Below are positions 26,183 to 35,120 of a stretch of 64,000 nucleotides of DNA, piece after piece. Made by a program: the position numbers and the translations under genes. Below the pieces are notes generated by a model that searched no databases, was not told the DNA's origin, and was given only the letters and a program-made list of their open reading frames with translations. Position 1 is the first letter of the stretch; each line of letters starts with the position of its first letter. The DNA lies in contig NZ_JACVVP010000005.1 in assembly GCF_014534745.1 (NCBI RefSeq), forward strand, positions 124,001 to 188,000, in the 5' to 3' direction. Source of the DNA: Flammeovirga sp. EKP202. Lineage in GTDB: Bacteria; Bacteroidota; Bacteroidia; Cytophagales; Flammeovirgaceae.

Positions 26183-27966
26183 TGATGATGAAATCTATTA
26201 AAAATACAATGAGTGTTTTGTGTGGAATATTGCTCATACTCCTCCCGAAGGTGTATGGGCAAACACCAACTGCACCGCCCAATGTCATTGTGATTCTGAC
26301 AGATGATCAAGGTTGGGGAGATTTTTCATTCACTGGAAATGAACACCTTTCAACGCCTCATTTTGATCAAATGGCGAGCGAAAGTGCAGTATTAAACCGT
26401 TTTTATGTAAGTCCGGTTTGTGCTCCTACTCGTGCGAGTGTTTTGACAGGTAGATACCATTTGAGAACAGGAGTTTCTTTTGTCACAAGAGGAAGAGAAA
26501 ATATGAGGTCAGAGGAAGTGACAATTGCAGAAGCATTCAAATCTGCGGGTTATACTACAGGTTGTTTTGGAAAATGGCACAATGGAGCACATTATCCTGA
26601 AAATCCACAAGGACAAGGTTTTGATACTTTCTTAGGATTTACTTCAGGACACTGGAGCAATTACTTTGATACATCTTTGGAATACAATGGAGAAATGATT
26701 CCAACCAAAGGTTATATCACGGATGTATTGACCGATTCTACTTTAGCTTTTATTGATAGAAACAAAGAAAAACCATTTTTCGCATTCGTTCCATTAAATG
26801 CTCCTCACACGCCTTACCAAGTAGGTGATGAGTATTATGACTTGTACAAAGACATTGATTTTGGATACGGTGAAAAGCAAAATAAGAAAATTGCGACGAT
26901 CTATGGTATGTGTAAAAACATTGATGATAACGTAGGAAGAATCCGTCAGTATTTGAAAGAAAACGACATGGAAGAAAATACCATTCTTGTTTTCTTAACG
27001 GATAATGGCCCCCAAGGTGAACGCTATAATGGACCATGGAGAGGTGGAAAAACATCCATCCACGAAGGAGGTTCGTTGGTGCCTTGTACATTACAATGGA
27101 AAGGAAAAATCAAACCCCAACAAAAAGGTGCTTTGACGGCACACATCGACTTAATGCCAACACTTTTAGGGTTAGCAGGTGTAGAAAAGCCAAGCGAAGT
27201 AGCGTTTGATGGTATTGATTTAAGTGCTTATTTATTAGAAGATAAAACACCTCGCTCAAGAAAGCTTTACACCCATATGACGGGTTTTGAAATCACAGCA
27301 GAAAGAGGAGCAGTCAGAGAGGGAGAGTATAGATATACAACCGAATACGGTAAAACAGGCTTGTACAACTTGATGGTTGATCCTTCAGAAACGAAAGATT
27401 TACAGGAACAATTTCCGGAGAAAGCAAAGGAAATGAAAGAAGCTTTTGAAGCGTGGTATGCTGATGTCACTTCAGCCGGATTTGCTGATTTGAGAATCCC
27501 GATGGGTTATAAAGAAAGCCCAAGAGTGGTATTAGCAGTTCATGAAAGTAGTGGAGAAGGAGACTTGAAATTTAAAGCCAACGAAAATGGTTGGGCACAT
27601 GACTGGTTCTTAGTCAGTGGAGATGCATCGATCCAATGGCCAATCGAAATTGTAAAACCTTCTACTTTTAATCTTTCATTAAAATATGCTGGTAAAGCGG
27701 TAAAAGGAGATATGATTGAGGTGGCATTCGGTGATCAAATCATCAAAAAGAAAATCAAGAAAGATTTCAAACCTATAGCATTACCCACTCCAGATAGAGT
27801 GATGAGAGAGCAAGAGGCCAAAGAACAAACCTGGGGTACTTTGGATTTAGGAGCAATCACTTTGCCTGCTGACAAAATCAAAACCTGCACGCTGAAAATC
27901 CACAAAAAAGGAGCTGGTGTATTGGAAGTGAAGGAGATTGTAAGTAGGAGAATGGATTCTCTGTAG
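26182..27966 (+). CDS. Formylglycine-dependent sulfatase (family S1), coupled to the mannanase
   Basis: This 594-residue secreted sulfatase has a signal peptide ending near VYGQ (about residue 26). The N-terminal metal residues are in PNVIVILTDDQGWGDF. The activation motif is CAPTRASVLTGR with the cysteine at residue 80, which an anaerobic or FGE-type maturase would convert to formylglycine. HIDLMPTLLGLAGV follows. After about residue 430 an extra beta-sandwich-like C-terminal region is present. The start (ATG ATG ATG) overlaps the GH5 stop by one base. A sulfatase within a mannan pathway suggests that the natural substrate carries sulfate esters. The S1 subfamily cannot be assigned by eye. 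Confidence 0.93.
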   Translation: MMMKSIKNTMSVLCGILLILLPKVYGQTPTAPPNVIVILTDDQGWGDFSFTGNEHLSTPHFDQMASESAVLNRFYVSPVCAPTRASVLTGRYHLRTGVSFVTRGRENMRSEEVTIAEAFKSAGYTTGCFGKWHNGAHYPENPQGQGFDTFLGFTSGHWSNYFDTSLEYNGEMIPTKGYITDVLTDSTLAFIDRNKEKPFFAFVPLNAPHTPYQVGDEYYDLYKDIDFGYGEKQNKKIATIYGMCKNIDDNVGRIRQYLKENDMEENTILVFLTDNGPQGERYNGPWRGGKTSIHEGGSLVPCTLQWKGKIKPQQKGALTAHIDLMPTLLGLAGVEKPSEVAFDGIDLSAYLLEDKTPRSRKLYTHMTGFEITAERGAVREGEYRYTTEYGKTGLYNLMVDPSETKDLQEQFPEKAKEMKEAFEAWYADVTSAGFADLRIPMGYKESPRVVLAVHESSGEGDLKFKANENGWAHDWFLVSGDASIQWPIEIVKPSTFNLSLKYAGKAVKGDMIEVAFGDQIIKKKIKKDFKPIALPTPDRVMREQEAKEQTWGTLDLGAITLPADKIKTCTLKIHKKGAGVLEVKEIVSRRMDSL

Positions 27967-28001
27967 AATGATTAACGTAAGTTTTTTCAAATTTGAATCT
28001 G

Positions 28002-28117
28002 GCGCAAGTGTTTAGCCGAAGGCGTCACTTGTGCTTGAATTTTGTGATAAGTCTGTAGACTTATAGCAAAAGAAAATAGACCTAAAAGTCAACAGACTTT
28101 TTACATATAATTAGGTC
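28002..28117. repeat. Cluster of small palindromes between sulfatase and DUF4493-GH5 genes
   Basis: The 254-base gap holds GCGCAAGTG facing CACTTGTGC (28002-28033), ATAAGTC with GACTTAT (28047-28064) and AAAAGTC with GACTTTT (28084-28101). An outer GACCTA/TAGGTC pair encloses the last of these. None has a terminator-like T run. They resemble the cluster at 21990-22077. Confidence 0.6.
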
Positions 28118-28220
28118 CAAGTCACGCTTACAGCTTAAGACTTGAACCAGTTTAAGGAAAGCATCTCAATGCTACTTTTTAAGATAAACAAAATAGAAAA
28201 TTACAATTCAATTTTTGATT

Positions 28221-29918
28221 ATGGAACATAAAATGATTACTAACTTATTATTACTTCTAGTAGGGCTGATGGGCTGTTCTTCAGAAGACACCCCTTCAGA
28301 TCCAGTCGTACAGAATGGCAATTTGTCATTGGCTGTAACGATCAATGAGGATGTAGAAGAAAAGACTGCATTCAGATTACAGAGTGAAGGAAGCGGAGTG
28401 AAAGTTAACATTGTAGACGCGGAGGGAAAGACGGTAGTTTCTTATGCTTCCATTGAAACGGTGCCCGAAGCAATCGAACTACCTTCTGGTGTGTATAAAG
28501 CCAAAGGTGAGAGCAATTCTTCCGCGCAGTTTGGGTTTGACGACCCTCAATATGGAGGAGTTTCAGAAGATTTCTCTATTCAAGCAGAGCAATTAACTAG
28601 CTCTAGTTTAGAATGTAAATTACAAAACTCTAAAGTGACAGTAGACTATTCTGATTTGGTGAAAAATCAATTCGGAATGTACTCATCAGTTGCGAAGTCT
28701 TCTTTCGGTGAATTAGTTTTTGAAAAAACAGAAACAAGAGCAGGTTATTTCAGATCAAGTGGAAACCTTTCTGTAATTGCGACAATTGGTAAGGGAGAGA
28801 GTCAATTGACTTCCGAAATCACAATCAATTCCATTCAACCGACGACACATTATGCGGTGACGATCGACATCGATCAAGGAACAGGAAAATTAGTGATTTC
28901 TGTAGATGAAACAATTTTAGATGGAGGAAGCAAAGACATAGTGATTACACCGATTGAGGGAGAAGCTCGCCCAGAGTATAACACCTCTATTGGTTTCTTT
29001 ACAAAAAATGGAAAACTATACGATGCCAACGGAATGGAGTTTATTCTAAGAGGAGTAAACAACGGTCATTTCTGGTTTGACAGCGGAAATAGAAATACAG
29101 CCATCAATGCTTTAACGCCAATTTCGGCATATCATTCCAATACAGTGAGAATGGTTTGGCAAACGAACTATGTACCGAGCCAATGGAACAATGTACCGGA
29201 GACGGATCAGTTGAGAAAAATGATCAATACTGCAATTGAGAAAGGCATGGTGCCGATGATTGAATTACATGATGTAACGGGTGATGAAAGTAAAGAGAAC
29301 CTTTTGAAAATGGCAGAATACTATGTAAGACCTGACATTTTAGGGGTAATGAAAGAATATGAAAGTATCCTTTTGATCAACATCGCCAACGAATGGAGTG
29401 GTAAAACCACCACGTACAGAGATGCTTATAAAGAAGCCGTGACTATGATGCGTACAGCAGGTTTGAAGCATACATTAGTGATTGACGGAAGTGGCTGGGG
29501 ACAAGATATGACACCAATTTTTGACTACGGTCAAGAGATCATTGATAATGATCCGCAGAAAAATATTCTTTTCTCAGTACATATGTATCAGAGCTACAGA
29601 AACGAAACAACGATCACTTCTAACTTGGAAAAAGCGTTAGAAATGAAGTTGCCATTGATTGTGGGTGAATTTGGATTCCAGCACGGAGGTACTGCCGAAA
29701 ACCCAATTCAGATTCCGTATGAGCATATTTTATCAGAATGTGAACGCCTAAATATTGGTTGGTTAGCTTGGTCTTGGAAAGGTAATTCAGGAGGAGTGGA
29801 GTATTTGGACTTATCAACGGATTGGGAAGGTACTTCATTGACCGATTGGGGTAAGGGTATTGTGAACGGTGTGAATGGCCTGCAAAATACATCAAAGAAA
29901 GTTTCAGTTATTAAATAA
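28221..29918 (+). CDS. Lipoprotein with DUF4493 domain and GH5_8-like beta-mannanase
   Basis: This 565-residue lipoprotein has its lipobox cysteine in LMGCSS near residue 17. Residues ~28-225 form a DUF4493 domain (GNLSLAVTINED, then a beta-sandwich read-out ending in HYAVTIDID). This domain type is found on cell-surface lipoproteins of Bacteroidota. Residues ~255-565 are a GH5 barrel of the GH5_8 kind: FILRGVNNGHFWF, MVPMIELHDVTG, acid/base glutamate in INIANEWSG (~391), nucleophile in IVGEFGF (~483) and WLAWSWKGNS. The usual NEP is NEW here. ATG 28221 is chosen over an in-frame TTG two codons upstream. It lies eight bases before a free DUF4493 lipoprotein gene. Confidence 0.88.
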   Translation: MEHKMITNLLLLLVGLMGCSSEDTPSDPVVQNGNLSLAVTINEDVEEKTAFRLQSEGSGVKVNIVDAEGKTVVSYASIETVPEAIELPSGVYKAKGESNSSAQFGFDDPQYGGVSEDFSIQAEQLTSSSLECKLQNSKVTVDYSDLVKNQFGMYSSVAKSSFGELVFEKTETRAGYFRSSGNLSVIATIGKGESQLTSEITINSIQPTTHYAVTIDIDQGTGKLVISVDETILDGGSKDIVITPIEGEARPEYNTSIGFFTKNGKLYDANGMEFILRGVNNGHFWFDSGNRNTAINALTPISAYHSNTVRMVWQTNYVPSQWNNVPETDQLRKMINTAIEKGMVPMIELHDVTGDESKENLLKMAEYYVRPDILGVMKEYESILLINIANEWSGKTTTYRDAYKEAVTMMRTAGLKHTLVIDGSGWGQDMTPIFDYGQEIIDNDPQKNILFSVHMYQSYRNETTITSNLEKALEMKLPLIVGEFGFQHGGTAENPIQIPYEHILSECERLNIGWLAWSWKGNSGGVEYLDLSTDWEGTSLTDWGKGIVNGVNGLQNTSKKVSVIK

Positions 29919-29926
29919 TTAGTCCG

Positions 29927-30556
29927 ATGAAAAACATTAAAAATATAGTAATGACACTTTTCGTAGGCTTATTAATAGTAAGCTGTAACGAAAAGCAAAC
30001 GTTAGAAAAAGAATTAAATGAAGGGCAGTTAGTATTGCAATTCGGATCAAATGCAAGAACAAATCAAGACCTCAATGACTACGGTTTAAAAGTGGAAAAT
30101 GCCTCTGGCGAAGTGGTACTTTCTTATGAGAAAATTTCAGAAGCACCAGAAAAAATCAGTTTGGCAGTAGGCAATTATACAGTCAAAGCATTTAGTGCGG
30201 AAGAAATGCCTTATTTCACTTTTGATGCCCCTTATTATTATGGAGAAAAAGCGTGTACAATAAATAGTGGAGAAGAAACGGTAGTAGATATCGTTTGTGC
30301 ACTGAAGCATGTAAAACTGATGATCAACTTTGATGAGCAGATTACAAGTACTGCAAAGTCTTATTCAGCGGTGATTCAAAGCACACATGATGAAATCACG
30401 ATTGATGCCTCAACTGCCAAAACGGTCTATGCCGAACGCTCTGCTTTAATCATTTCAACAACCATTGAGGAACAAGATGGAACGATGATAAAGAATAAAC
30501 AAATTGTGTCAGGTTTAGAGTCTAAATCTGAATACACTCTGAATATTTCATACTAG
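29927..30556 (+). CDS. Stand-alone DUF4493 lipoprotein
   Basis: This 209-residue lipoprotein has a lipobox (IVSC, cysteine about 20). It is homologous to the N-terminal domain of the preceding GH5 enzyme: GQLVLQFGS, ASGEVVLSYEKISEAPEKISLAVGNYTVKA, FTFDAPYYYGEKACTINSGEETVVDIVCALKHVKLMINFD, and a final LESKSEYTLNISY. No catalytic motif is visible. It is probably a surface glycan-binding or scaffold protein that duplicates the domain attached to the mannanase. The gap to the upstream gene is 8 bases, so the two are co-translated. Confidence 0.85.
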   Translation: MKNIKNIVMTLFVGLLIVSCNEKQTLEKELNEGQLVLQFGSNARTNQDLNDYGLKVENASGEVVLSYEKISEAPEKISLAVGNYTVKAFSAEEMPYFTFDAPYYYGEKACTINSGEETVVDIVCALKHVKLMINFDEQITSTAKSYSAVIQSTHDEITIDASTAKTVYAERSALIISTTIEEQDGTMIKNKQIVSGLESKSEYTLNISY

Positions 30557-30572
30557 AATTTATAAGATTACT

Positions 30573-30606
30573 GAAAAGCTGCTTCTCTTTGAGAGGCATG
30601 CTTTTC
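30573..30606 (+). terminator. Hairpin after the DUF4493 lipoprotein gene
   Basis: GAAAAGC at 30573-30579 pairs with GCTTTTC at 30600-30606, and an inner TCTC/GAGA pair extends the stem. No long T run follows, so it may attenuate rather than fully end the mannan operon before the regulator gene. Confidence 0.45.
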
Positions 30607-30658
30607 CTATTAACAAACTCATAAAAGTTCTACTACACACCTATAAAAATTACATGAA

Positions 30659-33600
30659 ATGAAAGACTCTATTTTTACTCTTTTTTTAATTCTTCTATGT
30701 CAACACTCTTTTTCGCAAGAAAGATCTTTTCAACATATCTCTGATGCTTCCGGATTAACGAACAAAGTAGTAAAAGATATTTACAGAGATCAAAAGGGAT
30801 TTTTATGGTTGGGTACTCAAAATGGTTTACACCGGTACGATGGCTATGAGATGAAAATCTATAGATCCTCTTCAGAGGAAAGTAAGTCATTATCGACCAA
30901 TGATATCAATGTTATTTTTGAAGATGACCAACAGCAACTTTGGGTGGGTACTACTCATAATGTTCATATAATGAATGCTGATGGAGAACACTTTAGGACA
31001 TTAATACCTCGTTCGCCATTTGGTACAGAAGCATTTGCGTTTGAAATTTCTTCTATTCTCCAAAGTCAAAAAGGAACAATTTGGGTAGGGACAAAAGGTG
31101 CAGGACTCTATCAATTTAATTTGAAAGGACAATTGATCAGTCATCATTTAGCAGATCAGCAACACCCACATTTGTCAACCATAAATACGTTAGCCGAAGA
31201 TAAGAATGGCAATATATGGATAGGTCATGAAGGACTTCACCTCAGTATTTATTATTCCCACCGAGGTATATTCAGACAATTATCGGTAGATCAAAACAAA
31301 AGTTATTTTTCAAAAAATACAGCCAGTAAAATCACCAAAATTCTTCCTGTAAGTACGAAAAAAATATTGATTGGGACATTACAAAATGGTGTTTTTGCGA
31401 TTGACCCAACCACTCAAAAAGTCAATTATTTACAAGAAGTTAATCAGGGGCTGAAACATCCAAGTATTAAGGATATTGTGATGGATGACTTTCAGAATAT
31501 TTGGCTTGCTACTTCTGATGGCCTTCACCAACTGTCTAGTTATTCGGATCAGATCATTAGAATTTACCGAAATAATGACTTGAACAATAAGTCCATCGCT
31601 GGCAATGCCTTACTTTCTTTACATTATGATCAACAAAATATCTTGTGGTGTAGTGTATCCGGACAAGGGGTAGATTACATAGAACCGAACTTCAAAAAGT
31701 TCAAAACTTACAAGAGAGAAGTGATGAATCAAAACAGTCTGAATCACACTACCGTTCAAGCTATTTTTGAAGATCGACATACAAATTTATGGTTTGGAAC
31801 CAGTGGAGGTGGACTGACATTTTTAGACACTAAAAAGAATAAATTCGAACATTTTGTTCCAGAAACAGGAAATCCTACCAAACTTCAAGCGTGGGCTGTT
31901 TTTGCCATTCATGAAGACCATAAAGACAACATTTGGGTAGGTTCTTACTTGGGTGGATTATCGAAATTTGATAAAAAAACAAAGACTTTTAAGACCTATA
32001 AGAATAGTCAATGGGATAAAACGAGCCTTCCTCATGATGATGTGAGAGCTATTTTTGAAGACAGTAAAAAGCAATTGTGGGTAGCGACCAATGGCGGCGG
32101 TATTGCAATTTTTGATACTGAAAACGAGACCTTCAAAACTTTTAAAAGAGAAGAAGGAAAAGAAGATCAGACGCTTTCTAGTAATTGGACTTTGAATATT
32201 TTTGAAGACTCAAGAGGCTGGATTTGGGTAGGTACTTATGGTGGTTTATCCGTTTATTATCCTAATGAAAACCGTTGGGTAAACTTTATGAATGACACAA
32301 AAGATAGTCATTCTCTCACACACAATTGGGTGTATGCGGTTCATGAAGATAAAGTTGGAAATATATGGATTGGTACAGCGGGAGGATTGAATAAAATTGA
32401 AACTCAACAACTCAAACAGCCTATCAATCATTATTCAAAAGGCTTGATGACAGCATTTAGAGAAGAACAAGGTTTGAGTAGTAATAGCGTTCATGGAATT
32501 TTAGAGGATGATTTTGGGGTATTGTGGTTAAGTTCTAATAGTGGTCTTTCCAAATTTGACAATAAGAATAATAAAATAACGCACTATACAAAAGATGATG
32601 GTTTGCAAGGCAATGAGTTTATTCCAATGGCATTTTGTAAGACAAAGGCAGGAAGGTTAATTTTTGGAGGGAATAATGGGGCCAATGCTTTTCTCCCTAA
32701 TGAAATCATCAATAACCCTTATAAACCACATGTTTATCTGACAAGTTTTTCACTTTTTAATCGTGAAATCAAGCCGGATTCTACTTCAACTATATTGCAA
32801 CAAAACATAAGTATCACTGACGAAATCAGTTTACACTATGATCAAAATGTATTGACATTCAGTTTTGTAGCGTTAAATATGATTTCGCCAGAAAAAAATC
32901 AGTATGCTTACAGGTTGGAAGGTTTTGATAAGGGTTGGAATTATGTTGATGATAAAAGAGAGGCTATCTATACCAACCTTGATCCAGGGGAATATATTTT
33001 CAGAGTAAAAGGAACGAATAATGACGGACTTTGGAATGAGGAAGGGCAGGAAATTTTGTTGATCATACAGCCTCCTTATTGGCAAACGTGGTGGTTTAGA
33101 TTACTCGTTTTTGCAGTGTTACTGTTGAGTATTTTCTTGGGTTACAAATGGAAAGTTCGTGCTTATAAAAGAGAGCAACAAATCTTAGAAAAGACAGTAA
33201 AAGACCGCACTAGAGAATTGGCTGAAAGGAACAATGACCTTGTGATGATCAATGAAGAAGTGCAGCAGCAGGCGGAAGAATTGGAGATGCAAAGAGATAA
33301 TTTATCCAACACGAATAAATTGATTTCGGAGAGAAATATGGAATTGAATGATAAGAATAATAAGATCTCTAACTTGCTCGAACAATTGCAGACGGCCAAC
33401 GGTGAAATTACGCAGAAAAACAGGCACATTACTGATTCCATTCGTTATGCCCAAACCATGCAAGAGGCCATTTTACCAATAACAGAGCAGTTTTCGTCTT
33501 ACTTTCAAAATCATTTTATCTTATTCAAACCAAAAGATATTGTATCAGGTGATTTCTATTGGGTGAGTGTAAAAGATGAAAAAAATAGACTTTTTATCGC

Positions 33601-34189
33601 TTCTGTAGATTGTACAGGGCACGGTGTACCGGGAGCATTTATGTCGATGATTGGGATGTCACTCTTGAATAAAATTGTCAACGAATACAATATCGAAGAC
33701 CCTTCTTCTATCTTAATTCATTTGGATGAAGGTATCCGAAAGGCTTTGAAGCAAGAGCATTCTAAAAACACAGATGGAATGGACTTGAGTATAGTAAGAA
33801 TTGATCAGGACGGAGAGGAAAAAAACTTATGCTTTTCTTCAGCAAAAGGTTCAATGTACATCTACTATTCAGACCAAAAAGAATTGCAAAGAGTGGTAGG
33901 AGATAAGATTTCCATTGGAGGAATAAGACGTAAAAAAGAGAAGAAATTTACAGAACAGCATTTCCAATTGAAAAAAGATGATCGCTTCTTTTTACTCACT
34001 GACGGCTACATAGACCAATGTGATGAAGATCGTAAGAAATTTGGTTCAGTGAAGTTCGAAAAAATTCTCAATCAAACCATTCGCATGCCTTTGGAAAGAC
34101 AACATCAATTGTTATTGGATGTCTTAAGAATCCATCAAGGTGAAATGGAACAACGAGACGATATTACAATTTTAGGCTTTGAAATATAA
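30659..34189 (+). CDS. Periplasmic propeller sensor fused to a SpoIIE/PP2C phosphatase
   Basis: This 1176-residue protein has a signal/anchor segment (1-20), then HTCS-like two-component-regulator propeller repeats (FLWLGTQNGL, IWVGTKGAGL, LWFGTSGGGL; about 25-720), a Y_Y_Y domain (about 740-800), one membrane helix (about 808-830) and a long coiled coil (about 835-935). A PP2C domain (about 945-1176) replaces the kinase and receiver. Its metal motifs GDFYW, DCTGHGVPGAF and DDITILG are intact, so it should be an active serine/threonine phosphatase. It sits inside the mannan operon where an HTCS would be expected, 97 bases before a membrane-tethered AraC gene. It likely senses mannan oligosaccharides, but the partner phosphoprotein is not visible. 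Confidence 0.9.
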   Translation: MKDSIFTLFLILLCQHSFSQERSFQHISDASGLTNKVVKDIYRDQKGFLWLGTQNGLHRYDGYEMKIYRSSSEESKSLSTNDINVIFEDDQQQLWVGTTHNVHIMNADGEHFRTLIPRSPFGTEAFAFEISSILQSQKGTIWVGTKGAGLYQFNLKGQLISHHLADQQHPHLSTINTLAEDKNGNIWIGHEGLHLSIYYSHRGIFRQLSVDQNKSYFSKNTASKITKILPVSTKKILIGTLQNGVFAIDPTTQKVNYLQEVNQGLKHPSIKDIVMDDFQNIWLATSDGLHQLSSYSDQIIRIYRNNDLNNKSIAGNALLSLHYDQQNILWCSVSGQGVDYIEPNFKKFKTYKREVMNQNSLNHTTVQAIFEDRHTNLWFGTSGGGLTFLDTKKNKFEHFVPETGNPTKLQAWAVFAIHEDHKDNIWVGSYLGGLSKFDKKTKTFKTYKNSQWDKTSLPHDDVRAIFEDSKKQLWVATNGGGIAIFDTENETFKTFKREEGKEDQTLSSNWTLNIFEDSRGWIWVGTYGGLSVYYPNENRWVNFMNDTKDSHSLTHNWVYAVHEDKVGNIWIGTAGGLNKIETQQLKQPINHYSKGLMTAFREEQGLSSNSVHGILEDDFGVLWLSSNSGLSKFDNKNNKITHYTKDDGLQGNEFIPMAFCKTKAGRLIFGGNNGANAFLPNEIINNPYKPHVYLTSFSLFNREIKPDSTSTILQQNISITDEISLHYDQNVLTFSFVALNMISPEKNQYAYRLEGFDKGWNYVDDKREAIYTNLDPGEYIFRVKGTNNDGLWNEEGQEILLIIQPPYWQTWWFRLLVFAVLLLSIFLGYKWKVRAYKREQQILEKTVKDRTRELAERNNDLVMINEEVQQQAEELEMQRDNLSNTNKLISERNMELNDKNNKISNLLEQLQTANGEITQKNRHITDSIRYAQTMQEAILPITEQFSSYFQNHFILFKPKDIVSGDFYWVSVKDEKNRLFIASVDCTGHGVPGAFMSMIGMSLLNKIVNEYNIEDPSSILIHLDEGIRKALKQEHSKNTDGMDLSIVRIDQDGEEKNLCFSSAKGSMYIYYSDQKELQRVVGDKISIGGIRRKKEKKFTEQHFQLKKDDRFFLLTDGYIDQCDEDRKKFGSVKFEKILNQTIRMPLERQHQLLLDVLRIHQGEMEQRDDITILGFEI

Positions 34190-34204
34190 TGTAAATGATA
34201 GTGG

Positions 34205-34231
34205 GTAGGGCGGTCCATTGCACTGCCCTAC
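34205..34231. repeat. Imperfect intergenic palindrome
   Basis: GTAGGGC and GCCCTAC flank a near-symmetric centre, with two mismatches over 13-base arms. The GTAGGG opening is shared with the palindromes at 23403 and 34953, so it may be a diverged member of the same dispersed family. It lies between the propeller-PP2C and AraC genes. Confidence 0.55.
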
Positions 34232-34286
34232 AACAAATTAAATGATGCAAATAAAACCATGAAATAACAGTATAAACCAACTAGCT

Positions 34287-34856
34287 ATGAAGAAAAATGA
34301 ATTATTAAAATTGGGTTTTAAATCTTTTATTCTCCTTCTCTTATCTGCTACAATTATTGAATCCATTTACATTATTAATGTAGAGAATAGAGAGGATTAT
34401 ATCTATAATATTTATCTGATTGTATTGCAGCTTTTGATTCTAATTTCATTGATGACCTATCTTTTCTTTTATAGAAAAGTGAAAGAAGAGAAAGCATTGA
34501 TTCAAGAAAGAACACAACAAAAAGAAGATGAATTGATCTTGAAAATTGATGAAATTATACAATCAAAACTCTCTGATTCAGAATTTAATGTCGTTGAAAT
34601 CGAAAAAGCAATTGGCGTCAGTAGACCGGTCCTTTTAAACCGTTTCAAAAGAGTAAAAGGCACAACGCTAGTCAATTACATCAAAAAAGAACGACTCAAA
34701 AAAGCCGAAGAGCTTTTGTTATCCTCATCAGACAACATCTCTGAAATAGCTTATAAAGTGGGCTTTTCAGATCCAAAATATTTTAGCAAAGTATTCCGTC
34801 AGGATAAGGAATTAACACCCACAGAATACCGAAGACAAAAACAATTCATCGAATAG
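34287..34856 (+). CDS. Membrane-anchored AraC-type regulator with two N-terminal helices
   Basis: This 189-residue protein has two N-terminal membrane helices (FKSFILLLLSATIIESIYII and LIVLQLLILISLMTYLFFY), a short charged coil (residues ~65-88) and a complete AraC helix-turn-helix pair (VVEIEKAIGVSRPVLLNRFKRVKG; ISEIAYKVGFSDPKYFSKVFRQDKELTPTEYR). It has no periplasmic sensor, kinase or receiver. The architecture looks like the C-terminal output of an HTCS detached onto its own anchor. Its place directly after the propeller-PP2C sensor suggests that the pair together regulate the mannan operon and the divergent susC operon (inference). Confidence 0.87.
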   Translation: MKKNELLKLGFKSFILLLLSATIIESIYIINVENREDYIYNIYLIVLQLLILISLMTYLFFYRKVKEEKALIQERTQQKEDELILKIDEIIQSKLSDSEFNVVEIEKAIGVSRPVLLNRFKRVKGTTLVNYIKKERLKKAEELLLSSSDNISEIAYKVGFSDPKYFSKVFRQDKELTPTEYRRQKQFIE

Positions 34857-34952
34857 ATTTTTTAGTAGCAAAAATTTCATTTCATGTTGATAGGGGTATG
34901 TAGTTTACATATCTCTATTTTTTTTGTAATAAACTATATACGAACCCTGTAG

Positions 34953-34973
34953 GGACGTTTTAGTAAAACGTCC
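34953..34973. repeat. Dispersed palindrome, copy 2
   Basis: GGACGTTTTA and TAAAACGTCC flank a single G. The arms are identical to copy 1 at 23403-23423, with the same preceding TAG. It lies in the 264-base gap before the 1818-residue enzyme gene, which otherwise shows nothing clear except the short motif at 35070-35085. Confidence 0.75.
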
Positions 34974-35120
34974 AAACGCACCATCATTTTACAGTTATAA
35001 TTTTCCCCAAAAAACAATAAGGTGTAATAAATTAAATATCCCCCAATCCCTTAAAAAATTACACTTTATAAGTGTTGAAAATACAGACTTTTGAAAAGAA
35101 TTTTTAACTAACGTATTACT

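Noticed and set aside
34953-34973. The dispersed palindromes as insertion-sequence ends
   Set aside because: They are complete small palindromes with no partner end, transposase piece or target duplication.
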